Shown: positions 11,763 to 23,600 of the stretch, in pieces | How the letters are laid out: the number at the start of each line of letters is the position of its first letter | Position numbering within the stretch: position 1 is the first letter of the stretch | Assembly: GCA_032622095.1 (NCBI GenBank) | Contig: CP136062.1 | Coordinates: 138,154,351-138,218,350 of the forward strand | Direction of reading: 5' to 3' | DNA: 64,000 nt | From: Siphonodentalium dalli | Taxonomy: Eukaryota; Mollusca; Scaphopoda; Gadilida; Siphonodentaliidae | Translations under genes and position numbers: made by a program | Notes under the pieces: generated by a model | Database searches by the model: none | Told to the model about the DNA's origin: nothing | Seen by the model: the letters and a program-made list of their open reading frames with translations, nothing else

Positions 11763-12902
11763 CAAAGCAAAGTTTGATTCAATGGTTGTTCACAGACTCA
11801 AGTTTTCATTTATAAAAAGCTACCGGTCAAATAAAGCCATCTTATTCGGGGGACATATTTTCGTTGGCAAGCTGAAAATTAGCTTAATGGGACCCAATGC
11901 CGTCGCAGTGGGTAAATTTGCAAATATATAAAAGTCTGTAAAACATCATCACTATGAAAAACATGGAGAATTAGATAAACTTTGTTATTATATAATCAAC
12001 ATTTCGCGTGTATAAATTGTTGTTATGCAAACCGTGCACAAAGGTTACGCTGATTTTACAACAAACATCGCTAAACGTGTAGAAAATTTAAATATTTTAG
12101 TCTGAATATGATTTTCAGAATATATTTCAAGGCTTTGACCTTTTCCAATGTATACCACCAAGTTCTGATTGAACTTTTGGTATCTTATTGGACTATTTGA
12201 TTAATTGGAGAGTTATTAATAATGAAAATAAGAACAAAAGTAAATCTCTTTTTCATGTACTTCTTGATGATAAGTGTTTGCAAAATTTTATGTTATTTCG
12301 CATGAACCCACTTCGAATGCCTTTGGTCTCTTTAAGAAATTCTTAACGTACATCTTTAAGATAAGTGACCAAGATTTTCCGACAGCTCTTATACATAATA
12401 CACACGGCTTTACTTTGATGCACAAACAATTCGTCATTGTTCCGCAATAAATTCACGTACGAACCACCTTCGTGGGAGACGCGGTCTGGTAGATCTGTCA
12501 CAAAATGTACACCGCGGTTTATAGGCCGTTACTTCTCGCCACTTGGTCTTTTCGAGTGGGCATTTCACTACTCTCCGAAGACAATCGCTGTCACGCGCCG
12601 CGCGAAACCGATTTAACAGTGATATCCCGGTAGATCATTGAAGGGCCTCAATGGAATATTGGCCACCGCGAAGGCCATTGGTGATGTTACCTCGGACCGT
12701 TTCCAGAAATCCAACCCATATATCACTTCATATATAAACATTTTGTATAAATGGATCTTAATATTTATATTTTCAAAATTTAACTAGAAGTGGGACTGTC
12801 CCAGCGGGACTAACGATACACAATGGGGCTACATTAATGATATCCATATTAGCAAATTTGCAATCGAAAATAAAGCAACTATTCTAGATCTGTTCAAACT
12901 TG
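11763..12902. other. intergenic, no feature seen
   Basis: A modest GC-rich patch lies at about 12460-12700 without repeat ends, long ORF or RNA gene signature. Confidence 0.35.
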
Positions 12903-13700
12903 AGGTGGGCATGTATGTTTGGTTCTTCGTTTGGTTCCCTTACTGGGACAAACCTGGGAACCCGTGGGGACCTAATATTATGTGTGTATACCACGCACAG
13001 CGGGTCAACATCACTAAATTTACCATCTGGGGACCTCATTCTGCTCAGGCCTCATCTTCTGGGAAGTATCTATAGTCTTAAATGAACATTGTTGTTAGTT
13101 ACTTTTTCTCTTCTCTTCAGTTTCTATATCCCTAATTTGCAGAAGATCAAATGCATACATTTCTTATACAAATTTATCCCCAACTTATGGGCTCTTCTGG
13201 TTGACCTCTGTATGGTATTACTTAAACATTTAAACTTTCCGAATTCCTTATCGCCCCATTGACAGTAAATATATAACATTATCCCTCTCTAAGTTGAGCT
13301 ACAGTGTCATTTACACCTTAATGATTTCTTTTGTCAGGCTAGCAAAATTCCAATTAACCGTCTCTTTTAACCCTTTATAAACTAATTGATTCTCCAATTC
13401 AGTTATAAAAGTATACATTGGAACGGTCTAATAGAAATATCCATTTAGATGTGTGTGCAGGTAATAAAAGCGGAAACAGACAGAAAAACAGAGCAGAATA
13501 ATTTCTATTAATTGGGGGAAAATATTCTTCGCGAAGAACTAAAACATGTGTGTTTGGTTCTTCGTTTGGTTCCCCTACTGGGACAAACCTGGGAACCTCA
13601 TTTTGGTTCCCCCACTGGGACAAAACTGGGAATACTTTTTCCGTTCTGTTAAGTTTCTATATCCCCTAATTTGCAGAAGATAACATGCATAGTAGAGGTG
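12903..13700. repeat. direct repeat pair flanking a MITE fragment
   Basis: A block at about 12910-13150, with TTTGGTTCTTCGTTTGGTTC, CTGGGACAAACCTGGGAACC and CCCTAATTTGCAGAAGATCA, recurs at about 13550-13690. The copies are about 640 bases apart. Between them lies the truncated TTAA MITE at 13371. This is either a segmental duplication or two copies of one dispersed repeat. Confidence 0.75.
13371..13525. mobile_element. TTAA MITE, CCCTTTCTATA family, truncated
   Basis: TTAA at 13367-13370 is followed by CCCTTTATAAACTAATTGAT, matching the start of the elements at 34812 and 53546. The right end is missing or unrecognisable. Confidence 0.6.
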
Positions 13701-13852
13701 ACTAATGGGTGAACATCACCAACTTCAACTGGGGAACTTCAATCTGATCATATAGTCTCCCATAGCAATTGAGGCCCCAGCAGATGTTCACAGAGAGAGA
13801 ATTTGGTGACGCTAGCCCGCCATGCGGGATAGCATCACTAAATATATATATA

Positions 13853-14742
13853 CTAGAAGGTGACCCGACTTCGTCCGGGCTTTGACCTTGAATTGTCTAT
13901 TTTGAAGGCCAAGGTCAAGTGGGGTCACGATTTGACCCGTCCAAAACACAGTGCCCGAACAAAAGTACCCGACAAAAGTACCCGTCGAAATCCATCCGGT
14001 TTTACCCGATTTGACCTTGAATTGACCATTTTGAAGGTCAAGGTCAGGTGGGGTCAAACACCAACACCCCAAAAATGGTGGAAATCGGCCCAGCGGATAC
14101 CGGGAAATCGGCCCAGCGGATACCGAGATACCCTATGCATCAAATTTCGTCCGTAAAAATCCGCCAGTTTAACCCGATTTGATTTCCACTGAAGTATATA
14201 AACGCGCCTCAAGTTTCAACGTAAAGATAAATTACCATCGGTGCCCGAGATATCGCCAAGACGTCTGAAACAGTCAAATGCATTGGCCGGGTAAGAGTTA
14301 ACGTGATCTAACTTTATGACCTCTAACGACGTCATAGAAGTTACGCATTGTTTTTACCCTGATAGAAGATCGTACCACTTCTTCTTAATAATTGAGGCAG
14401 ATAACTAAAACGGATACATACATATTATATATCGTTGGAAAGAGGAAACACGAAAGATTCTCATAGTGTCATTATTATGACTGGCATGTTATTATTCGCG
14501 CTGATTCGAATCGATTTGTAAGCACCGAACTGAAATATATTAGCGCAAAACGGCGTAAAAACAGATTTGACCTCGGCACGTGAAAAGTTGACCTCGCACG
14601 GACAAAATAATAGGCCTATGTTAGTCCTGACCCGAAAATACCCCCACATACCAAGTTTCATCGAAATCGGCTGGGCCATTTTCGAGTCCATCGATTACAC
14701 ACAAACAAACACACAAACAGATCTTCCAAAATATATAATAGA
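13853..14742 (-). mobile_element. Helitron-like non-autonomous element, copy 1
   Basis: Read on the minus strand it starts TCTATTATATATTTTGGAAG. It ends with the hairpin GCCCGGACGAAGTCGGG, then CACCTTCTAG and a T, which is the classic Helitron end (TC start, stem-loop, CTRR, insertion before T). It has no Rep/helicase coding. A near-identical copy is at 17538-18445. The 5' TC abuts the CTAG of the next element, giving a head-to-tail junction. Protein-like frames here are artefacts of the repeat. Confidence 0.75.
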
Positions 14743-15297
14743 CTAGCCGATGAGCCCGACGTTGTCCGGGCTATTCAAAAACCAAATTTCAAGTCGATGA
14801 GCCCGACGTTGTCCGGGCTATTCAAAAACCAAATTTCAAGTCGATAGCTCTACCCGTTTCCGAGATCTGGTCTGCGCATGCGCGAAGCTGGCGTCGCACG
14901 GGCTCGGCGACCCGATAAAATTCGTATCCGGGGCAAGATACATTCACATAGCAAATTTCAAGTCGATAGCTCCACCCGTTTCCGAGATCTCGTCTGCGCA
15001 TGCGCGAAGCTGGCGTCGCACGTGCTCGGCGACCCGATAAAATTCGTATCCGGGGCAAGATACATTCACATAGCAAATTTCAAATCGATAGCTCCACCCG
15101 TTTCCGAGATCTGGTCTGCGCATGCGCGAAGCGGGCGCCGCACGGGCTCGCCAATACGACAACGTTCACCGCCTGGTCAAACTACACACACGTACCAAGT
15201 TTCGTCCCGATCGGTCGAGAATCGTAGATTTGTATAAATGACAGACAGACAAACAAACAAACAAACAAACAGAGGTCTTCAAAATATATATGAGATC
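14743..15297 (-). mobile_element. Helitron-like element with 122-bp internal repeats
   Basis: On the minus strand it ends with the hairpin GCCCGGACAACGTCGGGC, then TCATCGGCTAG. It holds three tandem units of about 122 bp, starting at 14841, 14963 and 15085, with the shared phrase CCACCCGTTTCCGAGATCT. A (GACA/AACA)n stretch lies near the 5' end. The element at 15298-15881 mirrors it. Confidence 0.75.
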
Positions 15298-15881
15298 TCT
15301 GTCTGTTTGTCTGTATGTATGTTTGTCTGTCATTTATACAAATCTACGATTCTCGACCGATCGGGACGAAACTTGGTACGTGTGTGTAGTTTGACCAGGC
15401 GGTGGACGTTGTCGCATTGGCGAGCCCGTGCAGACGAGATCTCGGAAACGGGTGGAGCTATCGACTTGAAATTTGCTATGTGAATGTATCTTGCCCCGGA
15501 TACGAATTTTATCGGGTCGCCGAGTCCGTGCGACGCCAGCTTCGCACATGCGCAGCCGAAATCTCGGAAACGGGTGGAGCTATCGACTTGAAATTTGGTA
15601 TGTGAATGTATCTTGCCCCGGATACGAATTTTATCTGGTCGCCGAGCCCGTGCGACGCCATCTTCGCGCATGCGCAGACGAGATATCGGAAACGGGTGGA
15701 GCTATCGACTTGAAATTTGGTATGTGAATGTATCTTGCCCCGGATACGAATTTTATCGGGTCGCCGAGCCCGTGCGACACCAGCTTCGCGCATGCGCAGA
15801 CGAGATTTCGGAAACGGGTGGACCTATCGACTTGAAAGTTGGTTTTTGAATAGCCCGGACAACGTCGGGCTCATCGGCTAG
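15298..15881 (+). mobile_element. Helitron-like element, mirror partner with four 122-bp units
   Basis: It has the same family and termini as 14743-15297 but lies on the plus strand, ending CATCGGCTAG at 15872-15881. Units containing GAGCTATCGACTTGAAATTT, or a close variant, lie at about 15454, 15577, 15699 and 15820. Together with its neighbour it makes a palindrome of about 1.1 kb. Protein-like frames on both strands repeat in step with the 122-bp unit and are not genes. Confidence 0.75.
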
Positions 15882-16440
15882 TCTATTATATATTTTTGGA
15901 AGATCTGTCTGTGTGTGTGTCTGTGTGTTCGCGATGAACTCGAAAACGGCCGAGCCGATTTCGATGAAACTTGGTATGTGGGGGTATTTTCGGCCGGGGG
16001 GTGGCATGGGCCTATTAATTTGTCCGTGCGACGTGACCTTGAAATCGGGTCATTTCAAGGTCAAACGCCCGAATATCACGGGATTTCGATGAAACTTGGT
16101 ACGTGGGGTGCCTTTGGCCGGGGAGTGGCATAGGCCTATTAATTTGCCCGTGCGACGTGACCTTGACCTTGAAATCGGGTCATTTCAAGGTCAAACGCCC
16201 GAATATCACGGGATTTCGATGAAACTTGGTATGTGGGGGGACTTTCGTATGGGGAGTATGATAAGCATATTCATTTGCCCGTGCGACGTGACCTTGACCT
16301 TGAAATCGGGTAACTTCAATGTCAAATCGCCAATTTTGGTGGGATTTTGACGAAATTTGATACGTGGGGTTACTTTTGTCCACTGATTGTTTTGGACGGG
16401 TAAAATCGTGACCCCCGACCTGACCTTGACCTTCAAAATG
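15882..16440 (+). mobile_element. Helitron-like element, 5' part
   Basis: It begins TCTATTATATATTTTTGGAA directly after the preceding CTAG. It carries three diverged units of about 126-132 bp with ATTTCGATGAAACTTGGTA at about 15958, 16084 and 16216, each with a GTGCGACGTGACCTTGA motif. No CTAG end is recognised before the SINE-like sequence at 16465. Confidence 0.65.
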
Positions 16441-16464
16441 TTTCCAGAATGACAGATTAAGAAT

Positions 16465-16760
16465 TTCGAAGGTAGTGGGTTCGAACCCATGTTCAGACTG
16501 ATACGCTTCCTAACTCTCGGTGAAAGGGCTTCCTTTTAAGGATGTCCCCGTAGCCGAGGTGGTTAGGTCGTGGATTAGATCATCACAGTCTGGGCTAGAC
16601 GAGGTTGGCGCGGGTTCGAACCCCGGTATGGATGAAAATCGGGACCGGTTTTCAAGCTTGATTTGGTTTGGGGAACATCTCGATGTACCATTCCGATCGA
16701 CACATGGTTATTTCGATAAGAAATGAGAATTTGTTCACGAAAATATGAAGCAATGAACAC
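16465..16760 (+). mobile_element. tRNA-derived SINE-like sequence
   Basis: Box A (TAGCCGAGGTGGTTAGG, about 16553) and box B (GGGTTCGAACCCC, about 16612) have serine-tRNA layout. The stem-loop GTGGA-TTAGATC-ATCAC would give anticodon AGA, and a long variable arm follows. The acceptor stem does not pair and an unrelated tail continues, so it is a SINE head or tRNA pseudogene. A second box-B-like palindrome, GGGTTCGAACCC, lies at about 16478. Confidence 0.6.
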
Positions 16761-16789
16761 TCATACTGAGTCCGTGCCTCCATAACTCT

Positions 16790-16792
<3 letters not shown>

Positions 16793-16827
<35 letters not shown>
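16793..16827. repeat. (AT)n microsatellite
   Basis: About 35 bases of alternating TA abut the CTAG end of the next Helitron-like element, matching the AT-rich target preference of these elements. Confidence 0.95.
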
Positions 16828-16828
<1 letters not shown>

Positions 16829-17537
16829 TAGAAGGTGACCCGACTTCGTCCGGGCTATTAAAAAACAAAATTTCAAGTCGATTGCTCCACCCGTTTCCGA
16901 GATCAGGTCTGCGCATGCGCGAAGCTGGCGTCGCACGGGCTCGGCGACCCGATAAAATTCGTATCCGGGGCAAGATACATTCACATACCAAATTTCAAGT
17001 CGATAGCTCCACCCGTTTCCGAGATATATAGCCCAATGTCATTTGCGGATACCTCGGCCGGTGATGAGTTAACGCGACATCGGCCTTCCAAGAGTTAACG
17101 CGATCACGTCACGATATGTTGATCGCGTAATATATTCACGCAATGATTTTCGATGAGCGAAGCATGGTCCCGCGTTCTTCCCGATAATTAAGGTAGAAAC
17201 TTTAAACGTACACAGGCGTGTGATACATCATTGGAAAGATGAAACGCCACAGATTCTAACCGTGCAAATTATATGACTGGCAATTTATTATTCGCGCTAT
17301 ATCGAATCGATTTGTGAGCACCGAACTGAAATATATTAGCGCAAAACGGCGTAAAAACAGATTTGACCTCGGCACGTGAAAAGTTGACCTCGCACGAACA
17401 AATTAATAGGCCTATGTTACTCGTGGCCCGAAAATACCCCCACATACCAAGTTTCATCGAAATTGGCTCAGCCGTTTTTGAGTCCATCGATTACACACAA
17501 ACACACAAACAAACAGATCTTCCAAAATATATAATAG
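16828..17537 (-). mobile_element. Helitron-like element, chimeric
   Basis: Its 3' end (CTAG at 16828-16831) and first 200 bases match the 122-bp-unit family (about 1.4 units). Its 5' part from about 17250 matches the 13853/17538 family (TTCATCGAAATTGGC and the ACACAAACAAACAG tract). The 5' TC at 17536-17537 abuts the next CTAG at 17538. Confidence 0.7.
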
Positions 17538-18445
17538 ACTAGAAGGTGACCCGACTTCGTCCGGGCTTTGACCTTGAATTGTCTATTTTGAAGGCCAAGG
17601 TCAAGTGGGGTCACGATTTGACCCGTCCAAAACACAGTGCCCAAACAAAAGTACCCGACAAAAGTACCCGTCGAAATCCATCCGGTTTTACCCGATTTGA
17701 CCTTGAATTGATCAAGGTCAGGTGGGGTCAAACACCAACACCCCAAAAATGGTGGAAATCGGCCCAGCGGATACCGGGAAATCGGCCCAGCGGATACCGA
17801 GATACCCTATGCATCAAATTTCGTCCGTAAAAATCCGCCAGTTTAACCCGATTTGATTTCCACTGAAGTATATAAACGCGCCTCATATACACACGCTCAT
17901 TAATTATCAAGTTTCAACGTAAAGATAAATTACCATCGGTGCCCGAGATATCGCCAAGACGTCTGAAACAGTCAAATGCATCGGCCTGTTAAGAGTTAAA
18001 CGTGATCTAACTTTATGACCTCTAACGACGTCATAGAAGTTACGCATTGTTTTTACCCTGATAGAAGATCGTACCACTTCTTCTTAATAATTGAGGCAGA
18101 TAACTAAAACGGATACATACATATTATATATCGTTGGAAAGAGGAAACATGAAAGATTCTCATAGTGTCATTATTATGACTGGCATGTTATTATTCGCGC
18201 TGTTTCGAATCGATTTGTAAGCACCGAACTGAAATATATTAGCGCAAAACGGCGTAAAAACAGATTTGACCTCGGCACGTGAAAAGTTGACCTCGGATCT
18301 GAAAATCAATAGGCCTATGTTCGTCCCCGGCCGAAAATACACCCACATACCAGGTTTCATCGAAATCGGCTGGGCCATTTTCGAGTCCATCGATTACTGA
18401 CAGACAGACACACACACACACAGATCTTCCAAAATATATAATAGA
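17538..18445 (-). mobile_element. Helitron-like element, copy 2 of the 13853 element
   Basis: It is nearly identical to 13853-14742 over its length. Differences include a deletion near 17708, an extra segment (ATACACACGCTCATTAATTA) near 17885, and scattered changes. The 3' CTAG is at 17538-17541 and the 5' TC at 18444-18445. It sits head-to-tail with 16828-17537. Confidence 0.75.
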
Positions 18446-18459
18446 TATATATATAAAAA

Positions 18460-21400
18460 CTAGCAGGGTTACCCGGCGTTGCCCAGGTTAAAGGTTAAAG
18501 TGATGTGAAACCCTCTGTGGATATTTGGTGGGAATAGAGAATACTCTTGCTCTCAAAATGTTACACGTATTCTCATAAATTGTATATTCAAATGGCATCT
18601 CAAAACATGATTCTTACACATGGAATATAAGTAGAGGCTCGCCTTTTCAGGTCGGAGCGATTATCATTTTGTTTATCGCGTTTAATCCGTCCCACCAATA
18701 AAGAAGTATTTATTTATTTACAACTGCGTATACTTCAGACGTTATAGCATGAAACATGAACATCATAAACACATTAGTTCGAAAAAATAAAAGACGACAA
18801 TTGTGTTTTACATAGAGATGTATCAATCAATCTAGTTTATCATATCTTCATGAAGATACAGATGTTTTATATATATGTCCAGTTGCTCCTCTGTTCTGGT
18901 GCTATATACTGGCTAATTATTTTCAGTTTAAAAGAAATGATGTTATGCAAATATAGCAGCTACATGTGCCCGACACAGCGAGATTTTGAGTAGTTTATGT
19001 TAGGCGATGAGTCTGTTCTAAAAAATGAATGAAATCCTCTGTATCGGGCAGATATACTCTTGTCAGATGTCACTATTGGAGGATCCTGAAAAGTCATGTG
19101 CTACGGACTGCGTTTTCCTTTATCTCAGAAGTAACCATATTTGACTGTACACTGTGACCACTATTTTTGAACAGGCCTGCTCTACATTTCGATATCTCTT
19201 GGCAATTGTAACTTTTTTTGTGGAAACTATATTGAATGGGACAGACTCAATCGTATTATAATATATACATGAGCCATTCTATATGCAATCCTCTGACGAT
19301 TCAAGGTCCCTCAGTTTGAATGAATATATATGTATCTCTTAAATAGATTGATATAAATATACTTTTAATGCTTTCTTCTATGTATCTGTGTTGCTAGATC
19401 ATTATAGGAATGCCCTGATTTCCATCCCCCTATAAATATGACAGTTGAGAAGATATAATTGTTCAAGTGACTTAATTCGGTCACCATTTGTCGAGATTGT
19501 GAAATTGGAACGCCAAAAACTCCATAGAACGACATGGAGATGGCCTGGGAGATGTATATATATAACGTTGTTGGATATCGGCGAATTGAACAATATTATA
19601 AATGCTAGTGAATCTCATCTCGCCATACATAACCCAAACGGCCCCAAATGTGATTTAATTCATCATATCATAAGAGAAGAACGTGTATGAATTTGGTGGA
19701 ATCAGTGCTAAATATATTTGTATCAACTTTGGTGCAACTCCCCTCATGCATGACTTGAACCGCGCCACTTTTGTCATATTTAAACCACGTCTATTAGACT
19801 CATGCATGCATTATATAATGGAGATGATTATATATAAGTTTGATGGTAATCGGCAACTAAACAAATTCTTATCATAGTTATTACCCCCCCCCATCTCTCA
19901 CTCAAACTGCACCAATTTCGCGTCTTTAAATCACACGTTTATATTCACGGAGAAGAATAATATATCAATTTGGTCGAAATCTGCGCTAAACATAGCCCCT
20001 CCCATGGCACCAACAACGTCACTTTAGAAAAGTTTAACCCGCACCATTATCTTACTCGTAAAAAGTTATCCATGTTAGACCGCCTTGGTGCCATCTCGAT
20101 TGTACCCTTAAAGTTATATATATAACACAGACAGATATTCGCAAATATTTGATTCATTGTATCATTTGAGAAGAACGTGTATGAGTTTGATGGTAATTGG
20201 CACTAAACATATTTTTATAAGTTTTTGTGGACCCTCCCGTCCCTATTTCGGACTCAATCGGCGCCATTTTTGACATCATTAAACCACACACTTAAGACTC
20301 ATTATAGAGATGAATATATATAAAATTTATGAAAATTGGCGAGTATGCAAATTCGTATCAAATTTAGGGCCACCATTGCATATCTCTCACCAAAAAGGCA
20401 CAAATTTAGCGCATTTAAACCACACGATTAGATTATTCGTATCACGGAGAAGAATATGTATTAAAGGTACGATTGGCCTTGGCGGTGGGTATCCTGTGAA
20501 AATATTTCCATCCGTCAAAAACCGCCACAAACAGAAAGAACAACAAAATGTAGACAGACTTTGTCCGTATACAAATAAGAAATATCGCATAAACAGTATG
20601 TTATTGTCACATTTTTTACCATTGTTATGTAAACAAAAGCATAAAAAGTTACTTTTCTGGTGTTTGTTTATAGTATGATGGTAAACATAAAGAGCGTTCT
20701 TTGTGGGTGAATTCCTGATATGGAACGAATAAAGAGCGTTTCTGCCATTTGTGTGTGATTAGCCAGCAGAATTGTGTTGTCTTCTGTAACACAATCAGGC
20801 TCTTGCTTAGGTAAAATATAGTAAATCTTTATGATAACATGCTGTTTACGCGATGGTCATGGTATATATGAACGAAACTGTATGCGTTTTAATGTTTTTC
20901 TGTTTACGGTGATTGGAACAAATATGAATATTTTCGACAACTAAGGCCTCACGTGCCTTTAATCAGGTGGAAATCGGCGCTAAACATATTGTTTATCAAT
21001 GTTTGTGTCTCTCTCACCCTCTAGACACCCCTGGCTCGAATGGCCACACTTTTGACATCTTTAAACCACACAATTAGACTCCTGATATCATGGAGATTAT
21101 TATTTGTAAGTTTGGTGCTAATCCGCGACCTAACAAATGTTTATAAAAATTAGTGACCACCCCACCCACCCCATCTCTCACCAAAGCAGCACCAATATGA
21201 CGTCTTTAAAATCACACGATTAGATTCCTCATATCATGGATAAGAATGTGTATCAATTTGGTGGAAATTGGCGCTAAAAATATTGTGTTTCAATTTTGGT
21301 GCCCCTCTCCCTTTCAGTGCAACTCTGACTCGAGTGACGCCACCTTTGACAGCTTGAAGTCAGCCATTAGACACCTCATACCATGGGGATGAATTTGTAT

Positions 21401-21925
21401 AAGTTTCGTGACAATCGGCGACTAAACCAATTCTTATCGCATTTAGTACCCACCCACCGCCCCCCCCCAACGACACCAATTTGGCGTCTTTAAATCACAC
21501 AATAAGATTCATTGTATCATGGAGAAGATCTCAGAAGAATGTGCATCAATTTGGTGGAATTCGGCGCTAAAATTATTTTGATCAAATTTGGTGCCCCTCC
21601 CCCATTCCAGGCATCCCTGACGCGAACGACGCGACTTTTGGCATATTTAAACCACACCATTAGATTCCTCATATTATGGGAATGATTATATATAAGTTTG
21701 TTAGCAATCGGCGACAATTTGTTTTCTGCCCCCCCCCCCTCCCCATTTTCTGCCCCTGACAACAACGGCGTCACTTTAGAAAATTCTAACCCTCGCCATT
21801 ATATTTCTCGTAAAAAGTTACCTCTATTAAACCCCTTTTGTGCCATCTAGGTGGTCCCTGTGAATTTATATAGCCCACATACAGACAGACAGACAGACAT
21901 TCGCAAATATAGATATAGATATATG
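18460..21925 (-). mobile_element. Large Helitron-like element with internal degenerate repeats
   Basis: The minus-strand 3' end is CCTGGGCAACGCCGGG, then TAACCCTGCTAG (CTAG at 18460-18463). The 5' end near 21912-21925 reads TCTATATCTATATTTGCGAA, then a GTCT tract. From about 19620 it contains repeated diverged units, with phrases such as GGAAATCGGCGCTAAA, GTCTTTAAATCACACGATT and CTCGTAAAAAGTTA. The last 170 bases are duplicated at about 19980-20150 and 21755-21920. A TTAA MITE interrupts it at 20465. No helicase coding is visible. Confidence 0.65.
20465..20958. mobile_element. TTAA-flanked MITE inside the Helitron-like repeat
   Basis: TTAA at 20461-20464 and 20959-20962 brackets 494 bp with imperfect inverted ends AGGTACGATTGGCC and AGGCACGTGAGGCC. 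It contains two copies of ATAAAGAGCGTT, at about 20689 and 20732. Parts of it recur at about 29080 and, inverted, at 51485-51545. The 122-codon frame starting at 20310 runs across its edge and is not a gene. Confidence 0.8.
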
Positions 21926-22034
21926 ATTTATTCTCTGATCCAAAATATTATTAAATAGAGAAAACAAAACGTAGGTTTTTACAGAAGATGAACAGTAGAA
22001 CATATAGATCTTCTTGCAGTAGTTTACTGCAATC

Positions 22035-22890
22035 TTCGTTGTTTATTTTCCTTTATACTTTAGTGTTGTCTGCAAATATTTTTATGTTGCTGTCTATTCA
22101 TTCAGGGGTGTCCTTGATACAGCATAAGAATAGGCGAGGTTCCAAAAATTGGCCTTGAGGAATACCACTTGTGACTTTTCTCTGTTGTGATTGTGCATCT
22201 GCTAGCCTTACTAGTTGTGATCTACCAGAAGGCCTGTACCGTTGCAGTATCTTTCTCTTACCACATAGCTCCACAATTGATTAGTCAGTCTTGTATGTGT
22301 CACTGTATCAAAGGCCTTTCGGAAGTCAAGGTACACTGTAGCTGTGCTGTTACGAGTGTCCAGTTCTTCGTATCAGTTGTCTTGGACTTCCGAGTTGTGT
22401 TACACATGAATGTTTACTTCTAAATCTGTGTTGATGTTTGCTGAATAGTTGTTATCTTCCATGTGTTGAACGATTTTGTCACGGACAATGCTCTCCATTA
22501 TTTTGCACACCACGCTCGTCAGCTGACCGGTCTATAATTGATTGGTGTGCTTTTCTTTCTCTTTTTGAAAATTGGAACAACTGTTTTATTCTTCCAGGTC
22601 TGTGGTAACTCTCCAACAGCAATCGATTTTTGAAAAGTTCGCATAGCTTGTCACACAGAACTGAAGCTGCACATCTCAGCAGGGCAGGGTGAACTTGGTC
22701 TTCCCCGGGGGTATTTCGAAGGGTCCAAGGCGAGATGTTGTTTTTCAGCTTCTTCTTTGGTCACAACTATATATGTGTAGCTCGTCTTTGTAACTCCGGT
22801 ACTCCTTCTCCGGTACTGGGTCATCATCTTCTGCTGAAAAGACGCTAGCAAAGAATGAGTTTAATATCTCTGCCTGTGGGTGTTGTCACT
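22035..22890 (-). pseudogene. LINE reverse transcriptase fragment (CR1/L2-like), degenerate
   Basis: Across frameshifts and stops the minus strand still shows RT landmarks in order: AEILNSFFASVFSAE (about 22845-22885), TWKNKTVVPIFKK and NYRPVS (about 22530-22600), VYLDFRKAFDTVTH (motif A, about 22300-22340), VTSGIPQGQFLEP (motif B, about 22140-22175) and FADNTKVY (motif C, about 22055-22080). Motif C has FADN where FADD is expected. The A-B spacing is shorter than usual, implying a deletion. It is probably the 3' half of the element whose 5' half is at 30640-32480. Confidence 0.82.
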
Positions 22891-23600
22891 ACATATATAT
22901 TATTAATATAGTTCCTTCTTTATGCTTTATTCTCTCATCCAAGTTAATACATGTATAACATAAGGATATTGAGATATATAATTATATAAACAATAGATAT
23001 ATAGAAATATTATACAATAGATATGTACATATGGTTCCGGGTCGATGGTATGTTGAAATTCGATGAATGTATATTCCGAGTTTTATTCTGACATCGCTAC
23101 TGTAGCTTATTTTCGCCAAGAGTAATGACGGCGCAATCTCGTGTGGAACCTTGTTGGTTGGAGTAAACTATTTAATCGCAACGCTGACATAAAAGGTTGA
23201 TGTCTTCACAGTCACACATGTGTTTAGATTTAAGTACAAATAATAGGTTACTACATGTAGGTCGTCAATTTAGTATTTATACCATCGATGATTGCCATAT
23301 ATATCGTTCACTAGTGACTATCGTATAATTGATTCCGGGAACCATACATATATACTAATATACCTACATAAAAGCCAAGTATCAATGTCATAACGTATGA
23401 CTATTTAAATAATCAATTATAACTGATATAAATGTAAATATACTTGAATCCTCATTGCGCTTGTTGGCAGGTATTTACTTTAATTCTTGGTTCACATCCA
23501 TTCATCAATGTGGATGCTCAGCTAGCTAAATTCAGCAGAAAGTTTGAGACTTTCTGTGAAATCCCGAATCTGACCATCACCATAGATTAATGAATGTTAA
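22891..23600. other. AT-rich DNA between two LINE relics
   Basis: No gene is seen. The right part probably includes the 3' UTR of the LINE at 23681-26728, whose end I cannot place. Confidence 0.35.

Noticed and set aside
14822..15849. Many overlapping open frames of 70-120 codons on both strands with similar protein sequences
   Set aside because: They repeat with the 122-bp unit and appear on both strands of a palindrome; they come from Helitron-like repeat DNA.
16553..16640. Functional tRNA-Ser gene
   Set aside because: The acceptor stem does not pair and the T-stem is imperfect; a SINE head or pseudogene fits better.
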